Assembly (NCBI RefSeq): GCF_036324505.1 | Contig: NC_086349.1 | Coordinates: 23,770,247-23,834,246, forward strand | Origin: Eleginops maclovinus | Lineage: Eukaryota > Chordata > Actinopteri > Perciformes > Eleginopidae | DNA length: 64,000 bases | Reading direction: 5' to 3' | Position numbers and translations under genes: made by a program | Shown: positions 1 through 34,181 of the stretch, piece after piece | Layout: each line of letters opens with the position of its first letter | How positions within the stretch are numbered: the first letter of the stretch is position 1 | Notes under the pieces: generated by a model | Databases searched by the model: none | Seen by the model: only the letters and a program-made list of their open reading frames with translations | Told to the model about the DNA's origin: nothing

Positions 1-357
1 TGTGCCTACTGTACACAGATATGTGTGTTTATGTAAATGGCAAATCATGTTAGCAATTTAAACTTTTAAGTTCAGGCTATTTTGTTTTATGTCAAATTAT
101 AGAAAATATGAAGAAACATGTTGATTTTTCCATCAGTCTGTCTGCTCAGGAGCTGGTGATGAGTCAGTGTCTACTGTGGGTCTGCTACTTTTCAATTTTC
201 CTCTCATAATAGAGCATAGAGAGGGAAGAGACACCTCTGAGCTGCACACACACCCTCAGTATTATCTGAAAACGCCAAATGTTCTGGGCTCAGGAAATAA
301 ATGCATGTTTGACTTCCATGCATTCATGACAGAAAATGCAAAGGACACATAAATAAA
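1..357. other. Intergenic DNA downstream of nfatc2
   Basis: I see no gene or recognisable repeat here. It is moderately AT-rich single-copy-looking sequence leading into the MITE at 358. Confidence 0.3.
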
Positions 358-820
358 AGGGGCCCATGTATGCTTTTTGGGGTTTTCCCTTTCCTGTAGT
401 GTGTTATATAAGTTTGTTGTGCTTGTAAATGGTCTACAAAGGCTATAATCCCAAAGTTTCTCTCCCACACACTCCCCCCTCCTGCCTGAAACGCCTCCCT
501 TGGACTCCTTTGTTTACTCCTTTGTTTACTCCTGTAAGTGACATCACTGTGTATCAATCTTGCTCCTATTGGCTTAAGCTCATTCTACATGATAGGCTAA
601 GTGGCGGGACATCTCTAAGAGGTTGACCAATCACATCAGAGCCGGCCAGCTAACCAATCAGAGCAGACTGGGCTCTGGTTTCAGACAGAGGGTGAAAAGA
701 GGTGCTGCAGCACAGGCAGGATGAGAAAAATAAAGAGCTTTTTGAACATTAAAGCATGGAGACATGTCCCAGTGGAGACACAACATACAAATATGAACCT
801 GAAAATGAGCAGAATAGGGG
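358..820 (+). mobile_element. CCAAT-bearing MITE-like repeat, copy A
   Basis: This is a near-full-length copy of a dispersed family with six members in the window. It starts ggcccatgtatgctt and ends gagcagaatagggg; the ends are imperfect inverted repeats. Internally it has the shared blocks: a ttttccctttcctgtagtgt start, a TGACATCAC motif, inverted and direct CCAAT boxes, a GCGGGAC GC-box core and an AATAAAGAGCTTTTTGAAC segment near the end. It encodes no protein, so it would be non-autonomous. The superfamily is uncertain. It lies just past the nfatc2 3' UTR, antisense to the gene. Confidence 0.7.
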
Positions 821-849
821 TTCCATTAAAACAAAGACAATCGTGATGT

Positions 850-2784
850 ATACGGTTGTTATTTATTGCTACTTTTTACGGGTACAAAAATAGCAAAAAA
901 CAGATTTTTTAAGAAGGCACGAAGTCCAGTACAGACTCAAAATGAAACCAATACATGATAACTATGAACACACAAAATAAAACAGTATTAAAAAAAAAGG
1001 ATTTCATTAACAATGATTTCTCTAAAGACTATAAAATTATAACAAATGACTAAACAAAAATAAAAACTATGAAAGTTTTAGGTTTTGCATCGTGATAAAA
1101 CAAATAAAAAAGAATGATGATAACTATAACATTGTGTTTATTATTAACACAACAACATGTAAAATACTTGACAGACAACAGTTTATTTCTATTTACTCAA
1201 TTTGTAATATTTACAGAAAAGGGGAAAAATTATTTGATAAAGATTACATTCAAGAAATGTCAAATGCACTGGCTCAATAAGAAATATCATTTATAAATCA
1301 ATATTAGCTTTAATAATATTACAAAATCAATTCTTGTTTAATTTTTCTTTCCAATAGTTCCATTAAAAAAAAATAGATTCAGTCTTACAATTTATTCTCT
1401 TCTTTAAGATTACATTTCCATATGTTTTCATTCATTTTCAACATTTTTTTACAATAGAAAATAGCACTTGGCAATTTCAATGTACTCCAATTCACTCAGT
1501 GAAATGTTAGAAAAATAATCTATTAAAATACACTCTTTTTTTAACAAACCGAGCTGTATCAGCACGTGATTTATACACACCGTCTCCCTACTGTGCTGAC
1601 AGTGTGTATAAAGTATAATGACCATTACAGAAAATACGAATGCTCTTTACATTGGCAAGTTTCTGCATAAGCAGGCACGTAGCTTTAGATGTTAAGGATA
1701 CTCAAAATGTCAACTATACAGAAAACAATACACTCAGCATAAGCTTTGGGATATTTTGATTTCAACTGATGATCCATAAAAACAATATAGACAAAAATAA
1801 AGTTTCTCACTTTAGCTTGCATTAGTCAGATTTAAAAATCGTTGTCTACGCAAGACTGAAAAATAATGAACGTAAGCAAACAAACCATTTAAAAAAAGTT
1901 AAGCTACATGCTATTGCTGTAGCATGGCAGGCCCCTGTGAAGCCACTTTGGCATTATAACCTGAATATAATGCAATATATATTTTACGCATATAAACTGG
2001 CACATTATTCACAAATATTATATAAAAAAGTTATAACATTGACCCCCTGTTTTTAAAAAACAGTGCATACTAGGAGGTGTCACAATATTTCATTTGTTTA
2101 TGGTTAAGGCAGTGTGCGCTTCACTTCCATTAGAAAACTGCACTTAAAATGAGATGATCAGCATGTAAGCTTTGGACAAGGTTTTCATGTAAAACTGCAT
2201 ATGGAGTTACACACAGACGGAACACACACTCTGTGCAAGAAGAATGAAAAGGATTTTTAGCAAAAGTCATATTTGATATATCGTTTTTGGTATGGATTAA
2301 AGCCGTTTACCAACTTGTTCACTACAAATGTAAACCAGCTGCTACATAAGAGTCATTCACTAGTATTAGGCAAACATGTAGGAGGCAATCAGGTGTTTAT
2401 TGCCCGGACAGAATGGCTAAGGCATTCTGGGGAGACATTTAATTCCCCTCATTTTATCTCTTTATTCCCCGTAAAATAAAATAAAATATGAGGCAAATTC
2501 GCCCGTTGTTGTTCATCCGTTTTTTGGAAACCTGCTGGGTGGCAGACGTTGTGAGTCCAAATAAATTCTTGCCAAATTAAACTGTTTATTGCAGGAAAAT
2601 AAAAAAATCCAAAGCAAACACAGCTGCCGGGAGCTGATATTTGTATCTCTATGGGTACAGAAAACGAGGAAGAGAAGGTCTGATTGTTTGTGGATGTGCG
2701 TCACCTCACTGGAAGGTTGAAGAACGTGTGTGTGCATCTGTCTGTGTGTGTCGAGGAGGAGGGGGGTGTTGTCATTTCCTGCTT
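850..2784 (-). other. nfatc2: Probable nfatc2 3' untranslated region
   Basis: AT-rich sequence follows the nfatc2 stop and has no coding potential or recognisable repeat until the MITE ending near 820. AATAAA on the minus strand occurs at 2585-2590, 2461-2466, 1182-1187, 1137-1142 and 862-867, so several cleavage sites are possible. The extent is an inference from composition and from the long 3' UTRs of vertebrate NFATC2; no transcript data support it. Confidence 0.4.
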
Positions 2785-22249
<19,465 letters not shown>

Positions 22250-22520
22250 CTGGGAGAAAAAGTGCAAAAATAAATAAAAAGAAAAAATACTTTCCGCTAA
22301 AAGTCACAGTAGAAGTGGCTCTCTTCAGTTTGAAGAAAGAAGTTGAAAGAAGTTGGATAAAAAACCTTTGAAAAGTTCAAGCTGCGACACAGCAGCGGCG
22401 CGCAAAAGTCCTTTTCTCTTGGAGAAACACGCAGCCCCACCAGCCACAGCAGCGCGTCTGGTATGAAGTCCCCCTTCCTAGAGCTCTATAAGGATTACTT
22501 GTGTATCAAGAGCGGCTTCC
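22250..22520 (-). promoter_or_regulatory. nfatc2: Probable 5' UTR/promoter region of nfatc2 exon 1b
   Basis: Immediately upstream of the exon 1b ATG there is a locally GC-richer stretch with several CpGs (around 22390-22460, including gcggcgcgc) that stands out from the AT-rich surroundings. A cttataga sequence on the minus strand near 22480 is a weak TATA candidate. The assignment rests on position and composition only. Confidence 0.3.
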
Positions 22521-25500
22521 TTCCCCGCTCTGGGTGTTTATAATGCTTCAATGCTGTAAAATAACGGGATTCCCTCAGTGTTTCCTCCTGTTTGTGCGCC
22601 TTTGCCATGGAAACCTGGAGCCGGTCCATGTCGAGACTCAGGGCTTTCCTGCAAAGCCACACACTCAGGAATCCATGACGTCTCCGGCTCCTGCGCCAAA
22701 GCATTTCTGCGGCTTCTCTCAGACAGTAGCACACAAGAACTTCATTGTGGGGATGAAGAAATTACTGTAGGACACTGTAGGAGAGAGGGAGAAAAAAAAG
22801 GAATAGTTTAATGTTTGAGTACAGGATACATGAAATGTACTTAACACGGTTTATAAGACCTTTCTGTCTATTCTGAAGTCTATAGAGCAGACAGCTTTTA
22901 CATGTTTCTGTGTTTATAGTAATTTAAGACGTTGTGGTTAATGTTGAACATTGAATATAGAGAATTCCATTGTTCCCATTGAGGGGAAGAAGCTGCTCTC
23001 CATTTCCATTTCCTAATGGAAATTTGCAGCATCTTCTGAATGGAAAAAAAGACCCAACAAGACATAGACTGACCCCAGCAGGCATCAGAAATACACTCTG
23101 CATTGCAATAAAAGTTGCATAAAGTAGCCTCAGAGGAAAACTGGATTTGGATATTTGTTAAACCTTTTAATGAAGTTAAAAAGTATTGACTCACTTTTTC
23201 ATTTCCACACAAAACTTCAGTAGGTGCTGGGGCTGTGGAGGGTGTGTCACTCATACATTCTTCACTTCTTTAATCAAGCACATCTTTTACAAAGCAGTGA
23301 GAGGGATATGTATAGTCCAACATGTCACGGTGAACTGTCTAGAGCCACTTTTAATCCAACAATGACCTTACTTCAGTGTTGCCAAACAATATGCGAGTAA
23401 ATCCAATTTATATGTCTGACTCATTTCTCAGTTTATTTCCCGTCAAGTGTATTAATAGCCGTGTAACTTCATCAAAGGTTTGCTATTTAAAAAAAAGGCC
23501 AGCCATGTCTGTGACGTTTTCACATCATTTCCAAACCAATAATGACCTCTTGTGTCACTTTTAATAATCCACACTAATAAAAGAAATGCTCGACTAGCAG
23601 CCACTGATCTTGTGCTTCATAAAGAAAGCAAACGTTAGATCAATGCTTTTTGGGAAATCTAATAAATGATTGTGTAGTCAGGGAGTCAATAAAGCACACA
23701 TCTATGCTGAATACATTGGTTTGTGTCAGGTAATAGGTGGTACTGTAGCGGCTGGAGTTGTTTTAACATTAGCAACCTCACAGATTGCCCAGGAGAGGAA
23801 GCTGTAGAATAAATCCGTCAGAGGAGCCAAGTCAAACTATACATTTCTGTTTCTGTGCCAGGATTTCATGCCTGCTCTGTGCTTTTAGGGCAGAGCTGGG
23901 CTTAAAGTACAGCTTCCAAAATGTTAAAAGAAAATGAATGTGATTGGATTCATCAAAACGGTTTCCCCTTTTTAAGACCCAAGATCAACTTTTGGAATTA
24001 CCGCTTAGCTTTTAAAGATTTCCCCTTACTCAGCATGGACGAGGCTTTCTAAAAACCATTGAAAAGGTTTGAAGAGTTTTTATTTGTTTACTGGGATATA
24101 GAGGATATATGCGGTGCATGTGACTAGTGAAGGCGCAGGTTAGACAGTTATTTTATCTCCAACACATCGGGGTGTTTAAAAGTCAATTCCCAAGGGTCAC
24201 ACAAACTCCTGAGTAGAGATTGCCCAGTCAGCTTTAGCTAAAGGTACATAATGTAACTGGTACTTTATTAATCCCAAACTGGGAAAGGTTTGCGTTGCAG
24301 CAGCATAAAACAAAAGTAAGGCATTGCACATATTTAGAAATTAAAAATCGAAACAACAGCTCTTGATCAGAAAGTAGATCTTCTACGGTAAAATCAAAAG
24401 TCACTTTATAAAGCTCTTTTCCATTCTTTGAGACCCCTCAAATCCCTTTACATATACAAGTCAGCATTCACCCATTCACACACATTCATACGCAGGCAGA
24501 GGCTGCCATACAAGGTGGGGAAACTAACATTCACACACACTCACACACACCTTTGGCCATAGGGAGCACCTTGGGGTTAAGTATTTTGCCCAAAAACACA
24601 TCTACATGTTGACTGCAGGGATTGGTGGAGGACATTTACCTCCTGAACCACAGCCGCCCCACAGGTGTTCATTTTATTTGATGATATTTAAACATGGCGT
24701 TGTTGTTGATGTAGCTGCAGTGGATGACATACATATCATAATATGGTGATGAAATGTGTAAAGTAGTCCAAAAAAGGGTTGGTTAGTGCTATTAATAATC
24801 CTTCTGGGCATGAAAACAAATACAAATGGTTTTAATCCGGACCAGCATTTCGTCTGACGTCAATGAAACAGACTTTTTGTATCCCTGACTGACGTATGGC
24901 AGATCACATCATCTAGCTTCTTTTTCACAAACCCACTGAACATCAGGACAAACATCTTTATCGCACGTGATGTGCCCAACGTTCGGCACAGCCTCAGTGA
25001 GTGATCCCATGCTTACATCAGTCATGTCAGACTGAAGGCCATTCATAGGAAAATCTGTGTACTACATAAAGGAGGAGTGGGGGGCGTAATCAGAGGGTCT
25101 GGTTTGGATTGAGACATGGATTAGGTGACTGCAATGAGTCTTTAAAACCTGTGTTGGTCATAGCCTTCGCTTTTTTTGTGGGGGGGATACTATCCGGCAG
25201 CCTTGTGTACCAGATGTAAATTCCTCCCCTGTTACAGAGTTCTTATGCAACCCAAATTATGAATGAGTAAATGAACACGGCACATGCTCCAGAAGGGAAA
25301 ACCGCCCAGTGTCCAGACGGCCGAGTTTGCACTTCCGTCTTCTTTTTTTTCTTCTCTCAGAGAGCACAGTTTTTCCGAGTTCATGCAGTATTTTCCATCA
25401 CTGTTAAACAGCTCATTAAGGTAGGGTTGTCTGGGTTAGAGCACTGCCCGGCTTCACTTTTCCAAGAGTAACGGGTGCGACTGAGCTTTTAAATCCGAGC

Positions 25501-25930
25501 AGTGGAACTTTGATATGGAAAGGGTTCATTGTATCGTGTCTCATGGCAACCTCATGGACATTTTTCCAAGGACTTTCAGGGGGCAAAGGGAAGCGTGGAC
25601 TTTTGCCTCCATATGGGTCTTTGATCTGCTCTCCTACAGTCCAGCAACAGTACACTTTTCTCCTCTGAATCAACTCTGATTAACCTTCTTTTGTGGCAAC
25701 ATTTGGAGTAAAGCATCCATACATTTTCTATTACTTTGGCACTATTTTATTTATCTTATTTGCACCATGTATGTTGAGTTGTTGGAGGAGCATGGGACAT
25801 AACATTTTCATTGCCAACATATACGTTGTATATGCTGTGCATATGACCAATAAAACCTTGAAACCTTGAAACCTATTACGCTTATCCAATTCAGAGTCTT
25901 GTCTTGGGGGGCTGGATGCTATCCCAGCAT

Positions 25931-26240
25931 AGAATCGGAGGATGAAACCCTCTTTATTAGTCACATGCATGCACACAGCAGAGCACACACAGTGAAATTG
26001 GTCCTCTGCATTTAACCCATCCTAGTACTAGGAGCAGTGGGCAGCTATTGTGCAGCGCCCGGGGAGCAATGAGGAGGGGGGATTGGAGGTGTCCGGTGCC
26101 TTGCTCAAGGACACCACAGCAGGGCCTAGGAGGTGAACTGGGACCTCTCCAAGTAGCAGTCCACTTTCCATATTTCAAGTCTGTTTGGGGACTTGAACCG
26201 GCGACCCTACGATTCCCAGTCCAAGCCCCTACCGAGCTCT
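25931..26240 (-). mobile_element. tRNA-derived SINE, copy S1
   Basis: On the minus strand the 5' part carries tRNA-like promoter boxes: a B-box cggttcaagtcc and a damaged A-box region, followed by a conserved body (gcaccggacacctccaatcc, ctgcccactgctcctagtac, aggatgggttaaatgcagag) and an aataaagaggg tail. Copy S2 at 41817 is nearly identical and has an intact head; S1 is altered at the A-box end (ctaccgagctctggg). Confidence 0.7.
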
Positions 26241-26350
26241 GGGTGAACAGCACAGCAATCCTGGACAGATTTTCACTCTGTCAAAACCCATTTTTACTTT
26301 AAAAGGGTAAAAGAGTCTTCATAGTTTCACTGCATTCAATGGTTTTTGAA

Positions 26351-26800
26351 GCGGCCACATTATGCTTTTAGGGTTTTCCCTTTCCTGTAGTGTGTCATAT
26401 AGGGTTTTGGTGCATGTAAATGGTCTTCAAAGGCTAACATCACTGTGTTTCTCTCCCAAACACTTCCGGACATGCTTCGATTAGACTCGTTTGACTTCCT
26501 GAACATAGTGACATCCCGATGTAACACTCTTGCTTCTGTTGGCTAGCACTCTGACACATTGTACGTGATAAGCTAAGGGGCGGGACATCTCTAAGCGGTT
26601 GACCAATCACAATCGTGCCGGCCAGCTAACCAATCAGAGCAGACTGGGCTCTGGTTTCAGACAGAGGGTGAAAAGAGGTGCTGCAGCACAGGCAGTATGA
26701 GAAAAATAAAGAGCTTTTTGAACATTAAAGCATGCAGACATTAGAGAGTAGAGGAACAAAATACAAATATGAAGCTGATAATGAGCAGAATATGTCCTCC
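26351..26800 (+). mobile_element. CCAAT-bearing MITE-like repeat, copy D
   Basis: A near-full-length copy, starting cacattatgctttt and ending gagcagaatatgtcctcc. It carries a GC box (ggggcggg at 26577-26584) and CCAAT boxes at 26603-26607 and 26630-26634. It sits about 4.1 kb upstream of nfatc2 exon 1b. Confidence 0.7.
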
Positions 26801-28286
26801 AAATGTAAAAACTACCAAAGACTGGATATGATTACTGAAGTATGGGTTCATCTCAGCTGGTTAATATGGAGCTTTTCTGAATGACTTCATGTATTGCTGG
26901 ATATCGTAACCATTAGTGTGATCTGTTTGGCTAGAATCTGATTCTGTAAAAGATCTAAAGCAGTCACATAAGTGTACAATAGTGGCTCCTAAAATGAAGT
27001 TTAGTGGGAGTTTAAGGGAGCATTGAGATGAAAACCTCGCAATTGTAGTCAATTGAGTGAAAGTACTTTATTACTTTCCACCACTGCTTAATAGAAATGA
27101 TATCCATGTGGAATAGACATCCAACCTTCATCACGAGGTCACACATGTAGAGGCCACATGAAGGAACTCCAAATAACTCTAATATTAAAAAGGCTCCTCC
27201 TAGGATTACACGCCACATTAAGCCTGTCTGCTTGGACACTAACACAACAGAAACCCATGATGGATAGCATCGAATAATGAAGCTAGTTCAGATGAATTGT
27301 TTACTACACCCTGTTATGGCTCTGGGTAAACATTGGATTCGGCCGCACACAGAAACATCTCAAAGCATGAACGCACACACCCTCCTCCGGCACTATTTAT
27401 AGCTCTGCAGGCCGGGAATGCTTTGATTTGTCTTAGCACCCATGACTGTTAAAGAAGAGCTGCAGATGTGTTTCCCTCCGCCTCTCCCAATGATCTCTGC
27501 TGACACCGCCTAATGCTCCCGAAACCAACCAGATCGCTTCAAGAAGGACTGGATTAAAGACGTTATTTATAACTGCTGCAGCAAAATGATTAATTGTGAT
27601 CGTTGAGGCTGAGATGCATTCACTTGTTGCAATGGGAAGAGTGAGTTTCTCTTTGTTTTGACGACCAAATGTTGACTTCTGTGCATCCATTTGCTGCCGA
27701 TAAAAGGTACAGAGAGACGTTGAAGTTATGATATATTGTAGGAAAGCTGGACAAGACATAAAAAAAGTGTCGACAACTGGGGGGGTTATTTTGTTTCATG
27801 GGATTTTGAACGGCTCAAAAGGAAAAATCCATGAGGTAGTCCACCACTTTTCCACTGGATTCAGTAACTTGAAGTCTTTCTAAACACTCATTAGAGTATC
27901 GATCAGGATCCGGTTACATAATGAGGCGTTTCCACCCAGCGAGGATGTATGCAGTTTCCATGTTGATGGAACATATTAGTTCATTCATACAAATCGGAAA
28001 AAGAAGGAAAATGTTTTCCAGGGATCTCAAGTTAGGGCAGGAAGGAAATACGATTCCTTATTGCACAACGGCATGCCAGCTCTGCTCCGACTGAAGAATC
28101 CTCTCAGCAGCAGAGAGCAGCAGCAGCACTGAGAGGCTAACATTTATTAAACATGATGAAACAAAAGCACATTTTATTATAATGCGTTAATATTAAAACA
28201 AACACATTCTTGAATGAAGGCCTAAACATTCTTTAAAACAGACGTTTCTTTCCATCTTTCCACTTCACTGCTCATTTTAGACAGGC

Positions 28287-28731
28287 CCCATTAGGCTTTT
28301 TGTGCTCTTCCCTTTGCTGTAGTGTGTTATATACGTTTTGGTGCATGTAAATGGTCTACAGAGGCTAAAATCCCTGTGGTTCCTCCAAAGGGAGTTTCTC
28401 TCCCTGCCTGGAATGCCTCCATTGGACTCCTTTATTTACTTCCTTAACATAGTGACATCACTATGTAACACTTCTATTGGCTAGCGCTCCAACACATTGA
28501 ACGTGATAGGCTAAGAGGCGGGACATCTCCAAGCGAATCACAACAGAGCCGGCCAGCTAACCAATCAGAGCAGACTGGGCTCTGGTTTCAGACAGAGGGT
28601 GAAAAGAGGTGCTGCAGCCCAGGCAGGATGAGAAAAATAAAGAGCTTTTTGAACATTAAAGGATGGAGACATGTCCAGGAGAGGAGCAGAACACAAATAT
28701 GAACCTGAAAAGGAGCATCATAGGTCCTCTT
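28287..28731 (+). mobile_element. CCAAT-bearing MITE-like repeat, copy E
   Basis: The best copy for the ends: it begins ggccccattaggcttttt and ends gagcatcataggtcctc, whose reverse complement gaggacctatgatgctc matches the left end imperfectly. Contains TGACATCA (28453-28460), inverted CCAAT attgg (28476-28480), a GGCGGGAC box and CCAATCAG (28561). Non-coding. Confidence 0.72.
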
Positions 28732-31519
28732 TAAGTTAACTTCTTCCACCATTTATGTGAAGTTCTCCAGCCTGGCCCCTGTGACAGTTTGTGGTTTACT
28801 CTGTGGCACGTTCATGGACGTCTCTCTCTTTTTCTGTTCCACTGGGAGCAGCGTGTAAGATGTTTCCAGGCTGGAAACTAATCCCTGTCTTGAAGTGCCA
28901 AATATAAAATGCACCGACCTTGTGATAATTAGGTTTTGTTACATAACAGCTGTTTTTTAAAAAAAAAAGGGGCTGAAAATTCAAACCTTGTAAAACGCAA
29001 AGTAAATTTCAAAACTGTCTCTGATTGGATTGTGGATTTGGCATCGAGCGGAAGGCAGAGCGCGGATGTTAAGGTTAGCAGGCAGCTTTGTTGACTCTGG
29101 AGTGGAATTTCACTTTTCATGGGACTGATTAAGTTAAATGGTTTCTTTTAATGGTATAACTTACGCATGTGGGCAGTGGAACAAGAAAAAAAAATACTTG
29201 GACTTACGCTGGAGATTTCAGTTGAACACGCAGTACTGAGGGGCTCGGCTGCCTGTTGAAAAAAAGGGGAAATGTTTTACGACTGAGAATTTAGTCCAAC
29301 TAAAACCAACTCTGAGCTCAAATGCTGAGTAAACTTTAGCATTTTTATAACGTGCGAGGATAATTAATATAGCTCCTTAAGAAAACACAGACTTAAGGTA
29401 AATAAAAATTGTATTTGGTTAGAACTTTTATTAACACATATTGAAGTCACTTACCTCTTTGCTTTTTGATTAACTATTATGTTTAATGTTAGTAATGTTA
29501 CATTCAAACCGTTTTATTCTTTACTTCCTTTTCTTTATAGCAACAATCTTTCAAAAAAGCACAATTTGAAATTTGGCATGGACATTGGTACGGTGACCAA
29601 TAGGTGCAAACGTGCTCCAATGGCCAAACGTGACACAATGTAAATGAAGGAACATCTGGAACTTGACAAACCATGATAGGTTTCAGGTTATTTAAACTTG
29701 TAAGTTCATATACTACTGACAAAAAACGTATAATTAAGAAACAGACTTACACTGCCAACCCCAGCAGATGTCTAACTTTATCCCCGAGCGTCAACAACGT
29801 CCCCAGCTGTGCGCGTCACTTTTTAGTGTCCCCGTTTCCGTTTGTGTTTAAAACTTCTTGCAGAGTTTTGTATCGCATCACTTTTTGTGAACACTGTGAA
29901 TTTTTGTCAAGTTGGAGAAGCTGTGTCTTCATTCGCGTGTGTTTTGGCACATCTGTGTTTTTATATTTGCGGCGTTTTTGAAACTGCGACGCGTTTCTCC
30001 GGCCACCGTAGCATGACATCAAATATTTTGGGGGCAAAATGGTTTTCTGTGGAGTTTGAGAGATTGTTAATTTGTAATGAAGTCACATATGTTTTGGTTA
30101 ATTCGCTTTTTTAAATCATTTTTGTGTTAACATTTGGGAACAGGAGAGTATTACACTTGAACTGTTTTATTGTTTTACTTCAAACTAGACATGGAAATGA
30201 TATTCAAATGGAAAATAAAGGAATGTTTTCTGTCGAGTGATTTTTTCATGAAGCCACATACTTTGTGTGACTTCGCTTTTTGATTTATAATAATATTTTA
30301 AGATAAAGGTCGAGTCTGTGGATGAGCTGAGACATTATGATGTGAGAGGAAGGGAGTGGAAACACATCTCCGGCCTCAGGGACTCCCTCCTCTGGTGGGA
30401 AGGGGCCACACACCCTGACATACTCCGTGTGTTCTGTGCAAGTCACACCTCATCAGGAGCTGGGCTGGAGCTCGGCCACAACAACTGTGATTGTTTTTGC
30501 ACACAAACTGCGGATAATACTCTCAGTCCAAATGCAGTATGTGGAATGCCATGGGAAAAAAGGCAAGGAGTGCATTTAAACTGTTTCATTTTAGCAGCAT
30601 TTTTAAAGCCACAGTTCTCCCTCACTTTTATATTTAATTTGACCTTAGTCTGAGGCCACAAAACCATTTTAGGTAATATTAACTCAACTTTTAAAATTCA
30701 CTTAGCCAGTCACTTAGGTCATTTAGCCACATTATTACATTTTGTGGCTTTGTGTTTCACCAAATGACGTTTAAGACAAATCCCATAAAAAACATGTGAT
30801 CATGCTCGGAAGTATTGCACCTGAGTCCAAATCTGCATATTTCTACACAACCAAAAGAGACACAGTGTTGATCGGAGTGCCCCGTTCTTTCTTTAGCATG
30901 AACACACACATACTGCAATAATGCTGTGAGTCAATCCTTCATACGTGTCCTATATATCCACTAGAGCACCTTTTGGATTAATCCACCCCCTCAGACACAT
31001 GCATTCTCCAGCATTTGGACTACCTTTGTCGTAAATGCATTATCTCTTGAATTTACTCACCACGTCTATCGCACGTCTGTCCGTCCTGGGAGTGGGATCC
31101 ATCCTCTGTCGCTCTCCCCAATGATTCTTCGAACGGGGTTTCTTTGGAAGTTTTTCTGTCTGATGTGAAGGTCCAAGGACAGAGGGTCTCCTATGAGTCC
31201 ACTGTGATTGATTGAACCGATGCCATGTATTCTCCTGGTTCTGTAAAAACCACATTACCCAGCTATTCAGATCTACTAATCCTTTAAAGGGGGTTTAGTA
31301 GCTCTTAAATGCACCAGTCAGTCAGCTCCAGTCTTCTTTAGTGAATAGGCATGGGACTGAGAGCTACAGTCGAGGAAGGAACATCTGAAAATTCCAGATT
31401 TTTTTTCACACCATCAAAAAATCTAAACTCAAACCATCTTCAAGTTTTTTGGACAAGAATCTGTTTTAAATTGACACAAAAGAAGACAAAAGAATGTCAG
31501 GAGTAAAGAAAACATGAGA

Positions 31520-33192
<1,673 letters not shown>

Positions 33193-33329
33193 CTAGGTGG
33201 TTAGCTTGGAGTAGTTTGGCGGGGAGAAGCGTCTGCGCAGGTACTTGAGGATGTAGAGAGGCAGACAGCTCACCAGCGTGATGACCGTCACCTTCCACAG
33301 GAACGACACTGTGGTGATGAAGTAAATGT
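33193..33329 (-). CDS. atp9a: atp9a terminal coding exon 28
   Basis: Residues 1003-1046: [40 protein letters not shown] and KLTT, then TAG at 33193-33195. The last helix and the basic YLRRRFSPP tail match human ATP9A, whose end is KLTS. Confidence 0.95.
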
Positions 33330-34144
33330 CTGGAGGCAGACATCAGACAGAGGGTTGTTATGATTTTGTTTTGGAAGTCTACGGTTTAATCGATTCTGTG
33401 GCTGAGCTCGACTCACTCCTTTTAAACTCATTTTCCTTTTTCTTAAACAACAAATACAGTGTCAGTCAGAGTAACAGGTGTGCAGGATGTCAATTCTTTT
33501 TAAAACTGTATTCTTATTCAGAATTATTCAGACTAAAAAATGATGAATCAGTTAGGGAAGAGTACGACTCAATCCTTCTTAAATGATCCCTTTGGGTGAA
33601 ACACTTTGGGTCACACCTTAAAAAAGATCGACACATCTTCCCATCTTTAAGATTTTTGGATAATCATGCTTTGGGTGAATTTTGGACTTGACTATGGTAG
33701 ATGAACATGTAATAATTCTCATCAGGAAGCTAATTTTTCTTGGATTTATAGCAGATATATAGATGTTCATTTAAGCACAATAAAGGTCATAATGTATGTT
33801 TGTCTTTTTGTTTGGATTTGACGGAGCAAGAGAAGGAGTACAAACATTGGCATTTAATCTACAATAACTCATTTCCTGACATCAACAACAGCATTTCGCC
33901 TCACCGATATCTGAGCCTCATATCTTTCCCTCCATGCCTTCCTTTCAACTCTCACTCACCCCCCTTTGGGAGGCACGTCACACAGCTTCAAAAACCCTGG
34001 TATACACGGTACTTTCCTATAAAAGAGAGTAAACACTCCTTGACTAAATCTGACGTTGAAACCATATCGATTCTTGAAGAGACAGAAACTCAACCTGAAC
34101 AGTTTAAACTTTTGTTTGCAAAAAGTGCAATTAGTGTGTAAACA

Positions 34145-34181
<37 letters not shown>

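Larger units (their letters stand above)
22521..31500. other. atp9a-nfatc2 intergenic region
   Basis: This region separates the atp9a 3' end from the nfatc2 start. It holds a SINE (25931-26240), two CCAAT-bearing MITEs (26351-26800 and 28287-28731), a degenerate retroposon 3' end at about 24260-24340 (actttattaatcccaaactggg) and a retroposon-like tail at 25840-25875 (three ttgaaacc units). The rest looks single-copy and non-coding; no open frame with recognisable homology was found. Confidence 0.55.
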
